Shown here piece by piece: positions 1-8,297 of a stretch of 64,000 bases of DNA. Location: contig CANGUU010000004.1 of the NCBI GenBank assembly GCA_947457195.1, positions 44,365-108,364 of the forward strand, in the 5' to 3' direction. The position numbers and the translations under genes were made by a program. The notes below the pieces were generated by a model, which was given only the letters and a program-made list of their open reading frames with translations, was not told where the DNA came from and searched no databases. Within the stretch, counting starts at the first letter, position 1. The number at the start of each line of letters is the position of its first letter. This stretch comes from Gammaproteobacteria bacterium. GTDB taxonomy: Bacteria > Pseudomonadota > Gammaproteobacteria > Pseudomonadales > Pseudohongiellaceae.

Positions 1-134
1 GTCTGCCCGAGATCGGTATTCGATTGCCGGAGACCAAGGCAACCAAGCCACTGCTGGATTACCGTGCACGCCTGATGGAACGCGAGTCCATCAGGTTGAG
101 TCTGTCGGAACAGGAAAAAGAAATGCGCTCTTGA
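1..134 (+). CDS. sspA: Stringent starvation protein A, C-terminal end (partial)
   Basis: Only the last 43 codons are present, read from base 3 to the TGA at 132-134; the gene begins outside the window. The visible tail (LPEIGIRLPE near the start, LSLSEQEKEMRS at the end) matches the C-terminal helices of SspA, a glutathione-S-transferase-fold protein that binds RNA polymerase during stringent response and stationary phase. The following sspB gene, 37 bases downstream, gives the usual sspAB operon and supports the call. The thioredoxin-like half cannot be examined. Confidence 0.85.
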   Translation, partial: LPEIGIRLPETKATKPLLDYRARLMERESIRLSLSEQEKEMRS

Positions 135-171
135 GGGGCGCCGTGTCTTCATTGTCGGAGGGCTCGACCGC

Positions 172-585
172 ATGCCGATGACCACTCACCGGCCCTACCT
201 CGTTAGAGCGCTCAACGAGTGGATTCTCGACAACAACTGTACGCCCTACCTCCTGGTCAATGCCTTCGAGAAGGGTGTGGAAGTGCCGCAAAACTACGTC
301 AAGGACGGCCAGATCGTTCTCAACATCTCGCCTGTCGCTGTGCAGGGTCTCGTCATTACCAACGCAGGCATCGAATTCAATGGTCGTTTTGGCGGTATTC
401 CCACACGCGTTTATGTGCCAACCGCAGCAGTCATGGGCATCTATGCGCGGGAAAACGGACAGGGAATGATCTTTGATCGTGACGAAAACAACCCCGACCC
501 ACCGCCGCCAGCGGATGAAGTGGCTGATCCTGCCGGTGATTTGCCAAAACCCAAGAACAAGCCCTCCCTGCGAGTGGTCAAATAG
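172..585 (+). CDS. sspB: ClpXP protease specificity-enhancing factor SspB
   Basis: A 137-residue protein. SspB is a ribosome-associated adaptor that tethers ssrA-tagged proteins and RseA fragments to ClpXP. The folded substrate-binding part covers roughly residues 5-105 (PYLLVNAF, GQIVLNISP, GRFGGIPTRVYVP). A proline- and acid-rich linker follows, then the last residues LRVVK, which is the family's ClpX-docking tail and strong evidence for function. A purine-rich CGGAGG lies 10 bases before the ATG at 172; a second in-frame ATG two codons later is possible but further from it. It is in operon with sspA and converges on dolP. Confidence 0.95.
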   Translation: MPMTTHRPYLVRALNEWILDNNCTPYLLVNAFEKGVEVPQNYVKDGQIVLNISPVAVQGLVITNAGIEFNGRFGGIPTRVYVPTAAVMGIYARENGQGMIFDRDENNPDPPPPADEVADPAGDLPKPKNKPSLRVVK

Positions 586-625
586 CCCACCGCGCGGCTG
601 ATCGCCAAACTCTCAACGACAGCGT

Positions 626-1809
<1,184 letters not shown>

Positions 1810-1878
1810 TTAGCGGAATCTGTGTCGGGTCTCCATGCTGCATGGGCAATGACACGCCCTGACTTCTCTCGGGGCCAC

Positions 1879-2256
1879 TCAATAGAAGGCTCCGCGGATC
1901 CAGGTGATGTTGCCCGCATCACTGCCCTCCATGCCGATGACATCGAAGCGACAGGGTTGTCGGGCCAGCAGTGGATGGCGCGAGAGAAAGAAACGTGCGG
2001 CATCGCGTATGCGCCGTTGCTTCTGGTGATCCACGGTACTGTGCGCCCTGCCGTAGCAGGTACTTCGGCGATAACGCACTTCGGTGAACACCACGGTGCC
2101 GTGATGGAGCAGCACGAGGTCGATCTCGCCCAGCCGGCAGCGCACGTTGCGAGCCAGCAATTCCAGTCCCCTCGCCTCGAGAAACTGCAGGGCCAGTGCT
2201 TCGAAGCACTGGCCCTTGGCTTGCCGCCACGCGGATCGTGGGGTCTTTTCTGCCAT
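1879..2256 (-). CDS. yraN: YraN family (UPF0102) nuclease-like protein
   Basis: 125 residues. It shows the UPF0102 signature of a restriction-endonuclease-like fold: KGQCFEALALQFLEARG at the start, then GEIDLVLLHHG and VFTEVRYR, giving the E...D...ExR arrangement of the PD-(D/E)XK family. The biological role is not established. It sits between lpoA (24 bases upstream) and diaA, the conserved E. coli arrangement, and is probably co-transcribed with both. Confidence 0.9.
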   Translation of the reverse strand: MAEKTPRSAWRQAKGQCFEALALQFLEARGLELLARNVRCRLGEIDLVLLHHGTVVFTEVRYRRSTCYGRAHSTVDHQKQRRIRDAARFFLSRHPLLARQPCRFDVIGMEGSDAGNITWIRGAFY

Positions 2257-2280
2257 GGTTCCTCCGTGAACCTTGCTTGC

Positions 2281-4116
2281 TCAGGGCGCGGTCGTGATCA
2301 GTCCGTCCGAGATCGTTGCCCAACTCAATTGCCTGACGATGTTGCGATTGGGTCCAAGGCGCAACAGGCCGCTGACGCCTGGAATGCTGGCGCTCGCGCT
2401 CGACTCCAGCAGCCGCAGCCGAGGGTAGAGACGGAAAGCGTCGATGCCGAAGGCTTGGAGACGCAGGGTGGTCGCTGTGCTCATCGGAAACAGCTGGCGC
2501 GCGCGCCCCACGTCCCCGCTGACGCCCAACAACCAGGGACTTTCACCGAAATACACGCTGTTCAGATCCCGGTCGTCGGTCTGTCGTGCAACGCCGGAAT
2601 ACACGTCCTGACTGGCGTATACCGGTATGTCGCCGGCAAAGAGATAGGCCAGACTCGGCACGATCTGGCGACCGGCCGCCGGTGCGGCCAGCAGCAGGAT
2701 GTAGTCGATGTCCTGACGGCGCCGCTGCTCAGTCACCAGCGAGCGACCCAACAGATCTTCGAGGCGCTCGCTGCGCTGGCTGCTCTCGTCGAGCAGCAGC
2801 ATTCGGCTGATGCTGTCCGTGTAGTTCTCTTGGTAGCTGTCGATGACGGCGATGCGGCCGCCGAGCGCGGTCCACGTCTCCCGAAAAGCCTCGCGCTTGC
2901 GCATGAAGAGCTCGGTTTCCGCGGAGTCGGGCGGGCTGAAGATTGCTACGTAGCGATGTCCATCGTCCCAGGCTTTGGCGGCAAGCTGCCGCGCTTCGTC
3001 TTCTGGTGACAGTGCAAAAAGATAGAGCTGAGGGGACGACGGGGCCTGACCTTCCACATTGTTCAGGGCCAAAGTCGGCACACCCAGATCGGCTTCACCG
3101 TGCAAGGTCGCTACGTGTTGCTTGGCCAGCGGACCAATGATCAGCTGAGCTCCGTCGCTGCGGGCCTGCCGGTGCAACTGCAGAATATCAGTCACGTCGG
3201 TGGTGTCGTAGAACTTGACCACCGGTACCTGACCGCCCAGCTCCTGCAGCGAAAAGTAAGCACTCATGAAGGCATCCCGTACGATGGCACCGGCATTGGT
3301 GCCAAAAGGCAGCAGCAGCGCGATCTGCCGGGGTCGCTCTCTGGCAAGGGTCTCCAAGAGCTCCATCTGCGGTGGTAGCACCTGGGCGGCGGGGTGCGAT
3401 GCCCAGCCGGCCCGCCAGCGCTGCAGCTCGATCAGCTGCCGGTCCAGATCGTTACCGAACGAGCGCGCCACCAAAGCAAGTTCGTACCAGCCACGCACTG
3501 TGGCATTGGTAGCCGTCGCCGCCAGGGACTGAAGTTGCTGCTGGGGCAGGGTGGCCAGTGCCTGCCAGATGCGGTCGTGATTCGTTCTTTGCTGGGCCGC
3601 CGACAGCAGCGCATCGAGGGAGATGCGCTCGAGCGCGCTGACCAGCATCGCACCATTGGCCTCCTGCGCGAGCGCGCGCACTTCGTGGAAGCGGATCTGC
3701 AAGGCCGTGGGCAGCGTGTCTGGATTGGGGAGGCCCTCCCCCTGGAGAGCGAGCAAAGCTTCGCGGGGGAGGTTGCGATCAAGTGCCAGTTCGGCGCGCA
3801 GGATCGCCAGTTCCATTGTCTGTAGAGGGTTCAGAGCAGCCTGAAAGATCCGGTCGAGGGCGTCGCTCGCTGAATTGAGGTCGCCGTCGGCGCGATGCAG
3901 GGATGCCGCCTCCATCAGCAGGGGGACCGCCTCGGTCGGCGTCAGGCTGGCCGCCAGTGTGACCAGATCCTCGGCGGTGGGTGGCAGCAACGGCACGACG
4001 TCCACCACCGGCGGCAGCGGGGGCTGTGGGCCGGTGCTGGTCGAATTGCAAGCTGCCAGCAGCACGCTGCCGGCAAGGCAGACGAGGCGCAGCGAGGCCA
4101 CGGAACAAGTGAGCAT
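2281..4116 (-). CDS. lpoA: Penicillin-binding protein activator LpoA
   Basis: About 611 residues from the ATG at 4116. The N-terminus is a signal peptide ending in the lipobox LLAAC, so the protein should be an outer-membrane lipoprotein. An N-terminal helical (TPR-like) region of about 250 residues precedes a periplasmic-binding-protein-like domain (RQIALLLPFGTNAGAIVRDAFMSAY near the junction). LpoA reaches through the periplasm to activate PBP1A. A longer frame starts at 4185 but would put 23 residues before the signal peptide; a minus-strand TATACT at 4150-4145, a possible -10, also fits the 4116 start, although I see no good -35. It is first in the lpoA-yraN-diaA-dolP group and divergent from the thioredoxin-like gene. 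Confidence 0.9.
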   Translation of the reverse strand: MLTCSVASLRLVCLAGSVLLAACNSTSTGPQPPLPPVVDVVPLLPPTAEDLVTLAASLTPTEAVPLLMEAASLHRADGDLNSASDALDRIFQAALNPLQTMELAILRAELALDRNLPREALLALQGEGLPNPDTLPTALQIRFHEVRALAQEANGAMLVSALERISLDALLSAAQQRTNHDRIWQALATLPQQQLQSLAATATNATVRGWYELALVARSFGNDLDRQLIELQRWRAGWASHPAAQVLPPQMELLETLARERPRQIALLLPFGTNAGAIVRDAFMSAYFSLQELGGQVPVVKFYDTTDVTDILQLHRQARSDGAQLIIGPLAKQHVATLHGEADLGVPTLALNNVEGQAPSSPQLYLFALSPEDEARQLAAKAWDDGHRYVAIFSPPDSAETELFMRKREAFRETWTALGGRIAVIDSYQENYTDSISRMLLLDESSQRSERLEDLLGRSLVTEQRRRQDIDYILLLAAPAAGRQIVPSLAYLFAGDIPVYASQDVYSGVARQTDDRDLNSVYFGESPWLLGVSGDVGRARQLFPMSTATTLRLQAFGIDAFRLYPRLRLLESSASASIPGVSGLLRLGPNRNIVRQLSWATISDGLITTAP

Positions 4117-4247
4117 GCGGTAAGCGATGAGGAGGACTGCTGGCAGTATAGCCCATGCTGCGCCCCGCTTCCGGGCCGTGGACATTCAGCAAGTCCACAG
4201 CGCTGTGGCAAGATGGCGGCCCGATTCACGCACGGACCATCACGACC

Positions 4248-4820
4248 ATGGCCCTTACTGCCTCCCGCATGCTGCCTCTCGGCACGCTCGCTCCTGATTT
4301 TCGCCTGACCGCGACCGATGGTCAGCCGTACTCCCTGGCGTCGTTTGCATCTGCGCGCGCGCTACTGGTCATGTTCATCTGCAATCATTGCCCCTTCGTC
4401 AAGCATGTGCGTACGGAACTCGTAGCGCTTGGTCGTGACTACCGGCAGGATGGGCTCGCCGTCATCGCCATCAATAGCAATGACACGCAGGCCTACCCGG
4501 CCGACGACATGGATCACATGCGACAGGAAGTGGGTGCGGCCGGCTACGAATTCCCCTATGTGCTCGATGAATCCCAGTCGGTGGCGCAAGCCTATGCGGC
4601 GGCCTGCACCCCCGACTTCTTCCTTTTCGATGCCGGCAGAAGACTGGTGTATCGAGGACAGTTGGACGGGAGCCGGCCTGGCAACCAGATTCCCGTGACC
4701 GGGCAGGACCTGCGTAGGGCCATCGCTGCCGCGCTGACTGGCACCGCCCAGAACCCCGAGCAAAAACCCAGCATCGGCTGCAACATCAAGTGGCGGGCTG
4801 GCAACGAGCCTGCTCCATGA
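4248..4820 (+). CDS. Thioredoxin-fold (peroxiredoxin-like) protein
   Basis: 190 residues from the ATG at 4248; an earlier in-frame start at 4155 would add a tail unlike the family. The sequence starts like AhpC/TSA-Redoxin proteins (LGTLAPDFRLTATDG) and has the redox motif FICNHCPFVKH, a CxxC (Cys-Asn-His-Cys) at the thioredoxin active-site position. The cis-proline region is ACTPDFFLFD. There is no signal peptide, so it should act in the cytoplasm. Family members are annotated only as thioredoxin family protein; substrate unknown. The stop overlaps the rsmI start by four bases, so the two are translationally coupled. Confidence 0.8.
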   Translation: MALTASRMLPLGTLAPDFRLTATDGQPYSLASFASARALLVMFICNHCPFVKHVRTELVALGRDYRQDGLAVIAINSNDTQAYPADDMDHMRQEVGAAGYEFPYVLDESQSVAQAYAAACTPDFFLFDAGRRLVYRGQLDGSRPGNQIPVTGQDLRRAIAAALTGTAQNPEQKPSIGCNIKWRAGNEPAP

Positions 4821-5659
4821 GCGGTACCCTCTACATCGTGGCCACACCCATCGGTAACCTCGCCGACCTGTCGGCGCGTGCGCGCGCAGTACTGCAGAGG
4901 GCCGATCTCATTGCCGTGGAGGACACGCGCCACAGCGGTCGCCTGCTGCAGGAGATCGGCACGCGCGCCGCCCTGCTCTCCTGCCATGAGCACAACGAAG
5001 CGCAGCGCACCGAGGTCATTCTGTCGCGCGTGCAGCAGGGCGACACCGTGGCCCTGATTTCCGATGCCGGTACGCCGCTGATCTCCGATCCCGGTTTCGT
5101 GCTAGTGCGCGAGGCCCATCGCCGCGGGCTGAAGGTGGTGCCGGTGCCCGGACCCAGTGCCCTTATCGCGGCACTCAGTTGCGCCGGGTTGGCAACCGAC
5201 CGCTTCGTTTTCGAGGGCTTCCTGCCCGCCAAGGCCGGCGCGCGTCAGCGGCGCTTGGCGGAGCTGGCCAGCGAGACGCGCACGCTGGTTTTTTACGAGG
5301 CTCCGCATCGCATCCTCGCCTGCTTGGCGGACCTCTGCGACAGCTTTGGTACCGCGCGTGACGCCACGCTGGCCCGTGAGTTGACCAAGACCTACGAAAC
5401 ACTGGTACATGGCACGCTGCAGTCGCTGCATGATCTGCTTCAGCGCGACGAAAACCAGCAAAAGGGTGAAATCGTGCTGGTGGTGGCGGGAACGGCAAGG
5501 CGGGAACAAGCACTGGATGCCGCGGCCGAGCACACCTTGCGCATCCTGCTGGAGGATTTGCCGCTCAAGCAGGCAGCCTCGCTGGCAGCTCGCCTGACGG
5601 GCCTGAAGAAAAACCTGCTCTACGATGTGGCGCTCGGCTGGCAGTCGGGCAAAGTTTGA
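4817..5659 (+). CDS. rsmI: 16S rRNA (cytidine1402-2'-O)-methyltransferase RsmI
   Basis: 280 residues. RsmI methylates the ribose of C1402 in the ribosomal decoding centre; its partner in that nucleotide is RsmH, encoded 1.4 kb downstream. The family N-terminus LYIVATPIGNLADLS is immediate, followed by DLIAVEDTRHS, the SAM-pocket stretch ISDAGTPLISDPG, and VPGPSALIAALS. The ATG at 4817 was chosen because the family starts there and it overlaps the previous stop as ATGA. As in E. coli, it adjoins the divergent lpoA group. Confidence 0.95.
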   Translation: MSGTLYIVATPIGNLADLSARARAVLQRADLIAVEDTRHSGRLLQEIGTRAALLSCHEHNEAQRTEVILSRVQQGDTVALISDAGTPLISDPGFVLVREAHRRGLKVVPVPGPSALIAALSCAGLATDRFVFEGFLPAKAGARQRRLAELASETRTLVFYEAPHRILACLADLCDSFGTARDATLARELTKTYETLVHGTLQSLHDLLQRDENQQKGEIVLVVAGTARREQALDAAAEHTLRILLEDLPLKQAASLAARLTGLKKNLLYDVALGWQSGKV

Positions 5660-5696
5660 GTGGCAAGCAACGGTGTTTGCCGTACCATGGCGGCAA

Positions 5697-6066
5697 GGAG
5701 TCAGCCAGACAATCGCTGTGCAGCATTTGCATGCTGCAGGGAGGAAAGTCCGGGCTCCACAGAGCAAAGTGCCAGGTAACGCCTGGGGGGCGTGAGCCCA
5801 CGGAAAGTGCAACAGAAAGATACCGCCCGGTGTTGTGTCGCTTGCGATGCGACGCTGTGGTAAGGGTGAAATGGTGCGGTAAGAGCGCACCGCGTGCGTG
5901 GTAACACGGCACGGCTAGGCAAACCCCACTTGGAGCAAGGCCAAATAGGAATCCACTCGGTGTGGCTCGCATCGGATTCGGGTAGGCTGCTTGAGGTGGC
6001 TGGCAACAGCCATCCCAGATGAATGATTGTCCTCGACAGAACCCGGCTTATCGGCTGACTCCCCCT
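5697..6066 (+). ncRNA. rnpB: RNase P RNA (bacterial type A)
   Basis: Catalytic RNA of RNase P, which matures tRNA 5' ends. The terminal P1 helix is explicit: GGAGTCAGCC at 5697-5706 pairs with GGCTGACTCC at 6053-6062. The universal block GAGGAAAGTCCGGGCT is at 5741-5756 and the closing block CAGAACCCGGCTTA at 6037-6050. The internal stretch near 5865-5905 (AGGGTGAAATGGTGCGGTAA and following) fits the conserved core. Length of about 366-370 bases is normal. The 3' end is approximate, placed in the C/T-rich run after P1. A weak TACCAT at 5683-5688 could be a -10 element. Confidence 0.95.
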
Positions 6067-6286
6067 TTTCCCCTTGGCGTACGCCGCCTGCCCCTCGCGT
6101 CTATGCTCAGCTCCGGCGAAAAAGTGAGCGCCCCAACCCTGCTGCTTTCTGCCACCAATCTTGAGGACTTACTTTAAGTTCTCCCCCTATTGGTTTGTAT
6201 TAGTTTGAAAATATTTTTCTTGGGAATCGTGCTGCTGCGGGAGCGGTCGACACAAGAATTTTCCAATAAAAACAATGAAATAGAGC
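6067..6286 (+). other. Intergenic stretch between rnpB and the mraZ promoter
   Basis: No gene is visible. The first half is GC-rich. From about 6170 to 6285 it becomes clearly AT-rich (TTTGAAAATATTTTTCTT, AATAAAAACAATGAAAT), unlike the rest of the window. Lying just before the mraZ -35, this could serve as an UP element or a curved upstream activating region; that is inference from composition only. Confidence 0.4.
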
Positions 6287-6316
6287 TTGCCAGAATTTCC
6301 TCCACTCCTTTATAGT
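6287..6316 (+). promoter_or_regulatory. Main dcw promoter (PmraZ)
   Basis: TTGCCA at 6287-6292 and TATAGT at 6311-6316 are separated by 18 bases, a good sigma-70 match. Transcription would start near 6323, directly at the GTGG repeat block, leaving a leader of about 180 bases before mraZ. This is the only strong promoter I see before the long chain of overlapping dcw genes. Confidence 0.7.
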
Positions 6317-6324
6317 GCCGTCAA

Positions 6325-6360
6325 GTGGTGAGCTGTGGGTATTGTGTGGAGGATTGTGGA
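6325..6360 (+). promoter_or_regulatory. MraZ operator: four GTGG direct repeats
   Basis: GTGG occurs at 6325, 6335, 6346 and 6356, that is at 10, 11 and 10 base steps, one helical turn each. MraZ is known to bind regularly spaced GTGG-type repeats (TGGGN or GTGG boxes) in its own promoter through its ring of AbrB-like domains. The repeats cover the predicted transcription start, which fits autorepression of the dcw operon. Confidence 0.8.
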
Positions 6361-6503
6361 AAACGCGTTGTCGTCTTTCGCAAATTCCGCCGCCGACTTG
6401 CCATCTACGAATAAAAACAGTCGAGCGACCGCCGGCGCAGGGCTCCTGAGTCCGGGCCGCGAACTCGATCTTGCATCGTTGCCGGTGAATGAGGGTGGAT
6501 GAC

Positions 6504-6959
6504 GTGCTGCTGACTGGTCAGCAAGCCACAACGCTGGATAGCAAGGGGCGCCTGGCGATCCCTGCGCGCTATCGCGCCCTGCTCGAAGAAGGCTGCGAAG
6601 GTCGACTCAAGGTCACCGTCAACCACGATCGCGAATGCCTTCTGATCTATCCCATCCAGGAATACGACCAGCGCGCGCAGCTCATCAACAAGCTCAGCGA
6701 CTTCGATCCGCTGGAGCGTCGGCTCAAGCTGATGTTCATCGGGCACGCCTTCGACATGGACATGGATGCCAACGCCCGCGTGCTGGTGCCTTCCACCCTG
6801 CGCGAGCTGGTGGGGATCGAGCGAGACGTGGTGCTGGTCGGCCAGCATCACAAGCTGGAGCTGTGGGATGCAGCTGCCTGGACGCGCAAGCTGGATTCCT
6901 TGTTCAGCATCGGATCGGCCGTTGGGGTCTCGGAAAAGCTCAGAAGTCTGTCGCTCTGA
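6504..6959 (+). CDS. mraZ: Transcriptional regulator MraZ
   Basis: About 151 residues from the GTG at 6504. MraZ is a ring-forming protein with two AbrB/SpoVT-type domains that represses the dcw operon. The first signature LDSKGRLAIPARYR begins ten residues in and the second is DANARVLVPSTLRELVG. An in-frame ATG at 6489 also exists, but GAGGG at 6491-6495 sits 8 bases before the GTG, and that start gives the family's usual N-terminal length (E. coli 152 residues). It is the first gene of the cluster, 55 bases before rsmH, and its operator is just upstream. Confidence 0.93.
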   Translation: MLLTGQQATTLDSKGRLAIPARYRALLEEGCEGRLKVTVNHDRECLLIYPIQEYDQRAQLINKLSDFDPLERRLKLMFIGHAFDMDMDANARVLVPSTLRELVGIERDVVLVGQHHKLELWDAAAWTRKLDSLFSIGSAVGVSEKLRSLSL

Positions 6960-7014
6960 TGCATGGGGCTGCGCTGCAGCAGATGCCGGTGTCGTGCCAC
7001 AACGGAGTGAAAGG

Positions 7015-7977
7015 GTGGAAGCAGGAGATTTTCGGCACGTCAGCGTGCTGCTGCACGAGGCAGTCGCGGCACTGGTGACCGATCCTGAGGGTTGTTACGT
7101 CGACGGCACATTCGGTCGCGGCGGTCACAGCCGACTGTTGCTGGAGCATCTGGGCCCGCAGGCCAGGTTGCTGGTAATGGACAAGGACCCGGCTGCCATC
7201 GTGGTGGCGAGAGAGTTACAGGCAGTGGACCCGCGGGTGAGCGTTTGGCACGGAAGTTTTCGTGAGTTGCCGGAGGCCCTGGCGGCACAGGGGATGGCGG
7301 CTGCGCGGGGCGTATTGCTGGACCTCGGGGTTTCGTCGCCACAACTCGACGATGCCGACCGGGGTTTCAGCTTCAGCAAGGACGGACCGCTGGACATGCG
7401 CATGGACAGTCGCGGTGGTGTCACGGCCGCGCAGTGGCTGATGCAGGTGGGAGAGCAGGAATTGGCTGACGTGTTGTACCAGTATGGCGAGGAAAAGCAC
7501 GCACGGCGCATGGCAAGAGCCATCGTGGCGGCGAGGGCGGTCACGCCTTTGACCAGCACTTTGCAACTCGCCGAAATCGTCAAGCGCGCCAATCCTGCCT
7601 GGGAACGTCACAAGCATCCGGCGACGCGTGCCTTCCAGGCAATACGCATTTATATCAATCAGGAGTTGGCGGATCTCGAGGCAGCGCTGCCGCGGATCGT
7701 CGACACACTGCTACCTGCAAGCCGTCTGGTGGTCATCAGCTTTCACTCGCTGGAAGACCGGATCGTGAAGCGCTTCTTCCAGCACGAGGCCAAGGGCGAT
7801 GACTTTCCGCCGGGTGTGCCAGTGACCGTGGCAGACCTGAAGCCGCGTCTGCGGCTCGTGGGCAAGCCGCTGCTCGGTGGCGCTGAGGCAGAAAAGGACA
7901 ACGTGAGAGCCCGCAGCGCTGTCATGCGCGTGGCGGAAAAGCTGGACACACAGCCTTTGGAGCGGATGCGACCATGA
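7015..7977 (+). CDS. rsmH: 16S rRNA (cytosine1402-N4)-methyltransferase RsmH
   Basis: 320 residues from the GTG at 7015, preceded by GGAG at 7004-7007. RsmH (MraW) methylates N4 of C1402 in 16S rRNA using SAM. The N-terminus HVSVLLHEAV, the SAM loop VDGTFGRGGHS, the LLDLGVSSPQLDDADRGFSF block and the late ISFHSLEDRIVKRFF motif are all intact. The open frame extends further upstream across mraZ, but family length and the ribosome site support this start. The last four bases (ATGA) overlap ftsL. Confidence 0.95.
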   Translation: MEAGDFRHVSVLLHEAVAALVTDPEGCYVDGTFGRGGHSRLLLEHLGPQARLLVMDKDPAAIVVARELQAVDPRVSVWHGSFRELPEALAAQGMAAARGVLLDLGVSSPQLDDADRGFSFSKDGPLDMRMDSRGGVTAAQWLMQVGEQELADVLYQYGEEKHARRMARAIVAARAVTPLTSTLQLAEIVKRANPAWERHKHPATRAFQAIRIYINQELADLEAALPRIVDTLLPASRLVVISFHSLEDRIVKRFFQHEAKGDDFPPGVPVTVADLKPRLRLVGKPLLGGAEAEKDNVRARSAVMRVAEKLDTQPLERMRP

Positions 7978-8297
7978 ACCTCGCAGACATCACCGCTTGG
8001 GCGAACCAGCAGCAAGTACAGACCCGCCAACGTTACTGGATAACCTTTTTTGTCCTGTTGGCCAGTCTGACGGCAACAGCGCTCGCTGTGGTCTTCAGCA
8101 CCTACACCACGCGCCACCTGCTGAATGGCCTGCAACAAGTCGTACAGGAGCAGAATCGGCTGCAGGTGGAGTGGGGGCAGTTGCTGCTGGAGCAGAGCAG
8201 CCTGGTGGCCCAGGGCCAGATCGAGGAGATCGCCATCAGTCGGCTCGGGATGGAAGTACCGGCCATGGACAAAGTCGTGGTGTTCGCCCGTGACTAA
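7974..8297 (+). CDS. ftsL: Cell division protein FtsL
   Basis: 107 residues, a small bitopic inner-membrane protein. A cytoplasmic stretch of about 22 residues precedes one hydrophobic segment (residues 23-42, WITFFVLLASLTATALAVVF) and a periplasmic coiled coil rich in Leu and Gln (about 48-85). FtsL forms the FtsQLB complex that activates FtsWI septal synthesis. Sequence conservation is low in this family, so the assignment rests on topology and on its position between rsmH (4-base overlap) and ftsI (8-base overlap). Confidence 0.9.
   Translation: MNLADITAWANQQQVQTRQRYWITFFVLLASLTATALAVVFSTYTTRHLLNGLQQVVQEQNRLQVEWGQLLLEQSSLVAQGQIEEIAISRLGMEVPAMDKVVVFARD

Noticed and set aside
5656..5904. 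Small open frame in the rsmI-rnpB region
   Set aside because: It covers the RNase P RNA, whose conserved blocks and P1 pairing explain the sequence.
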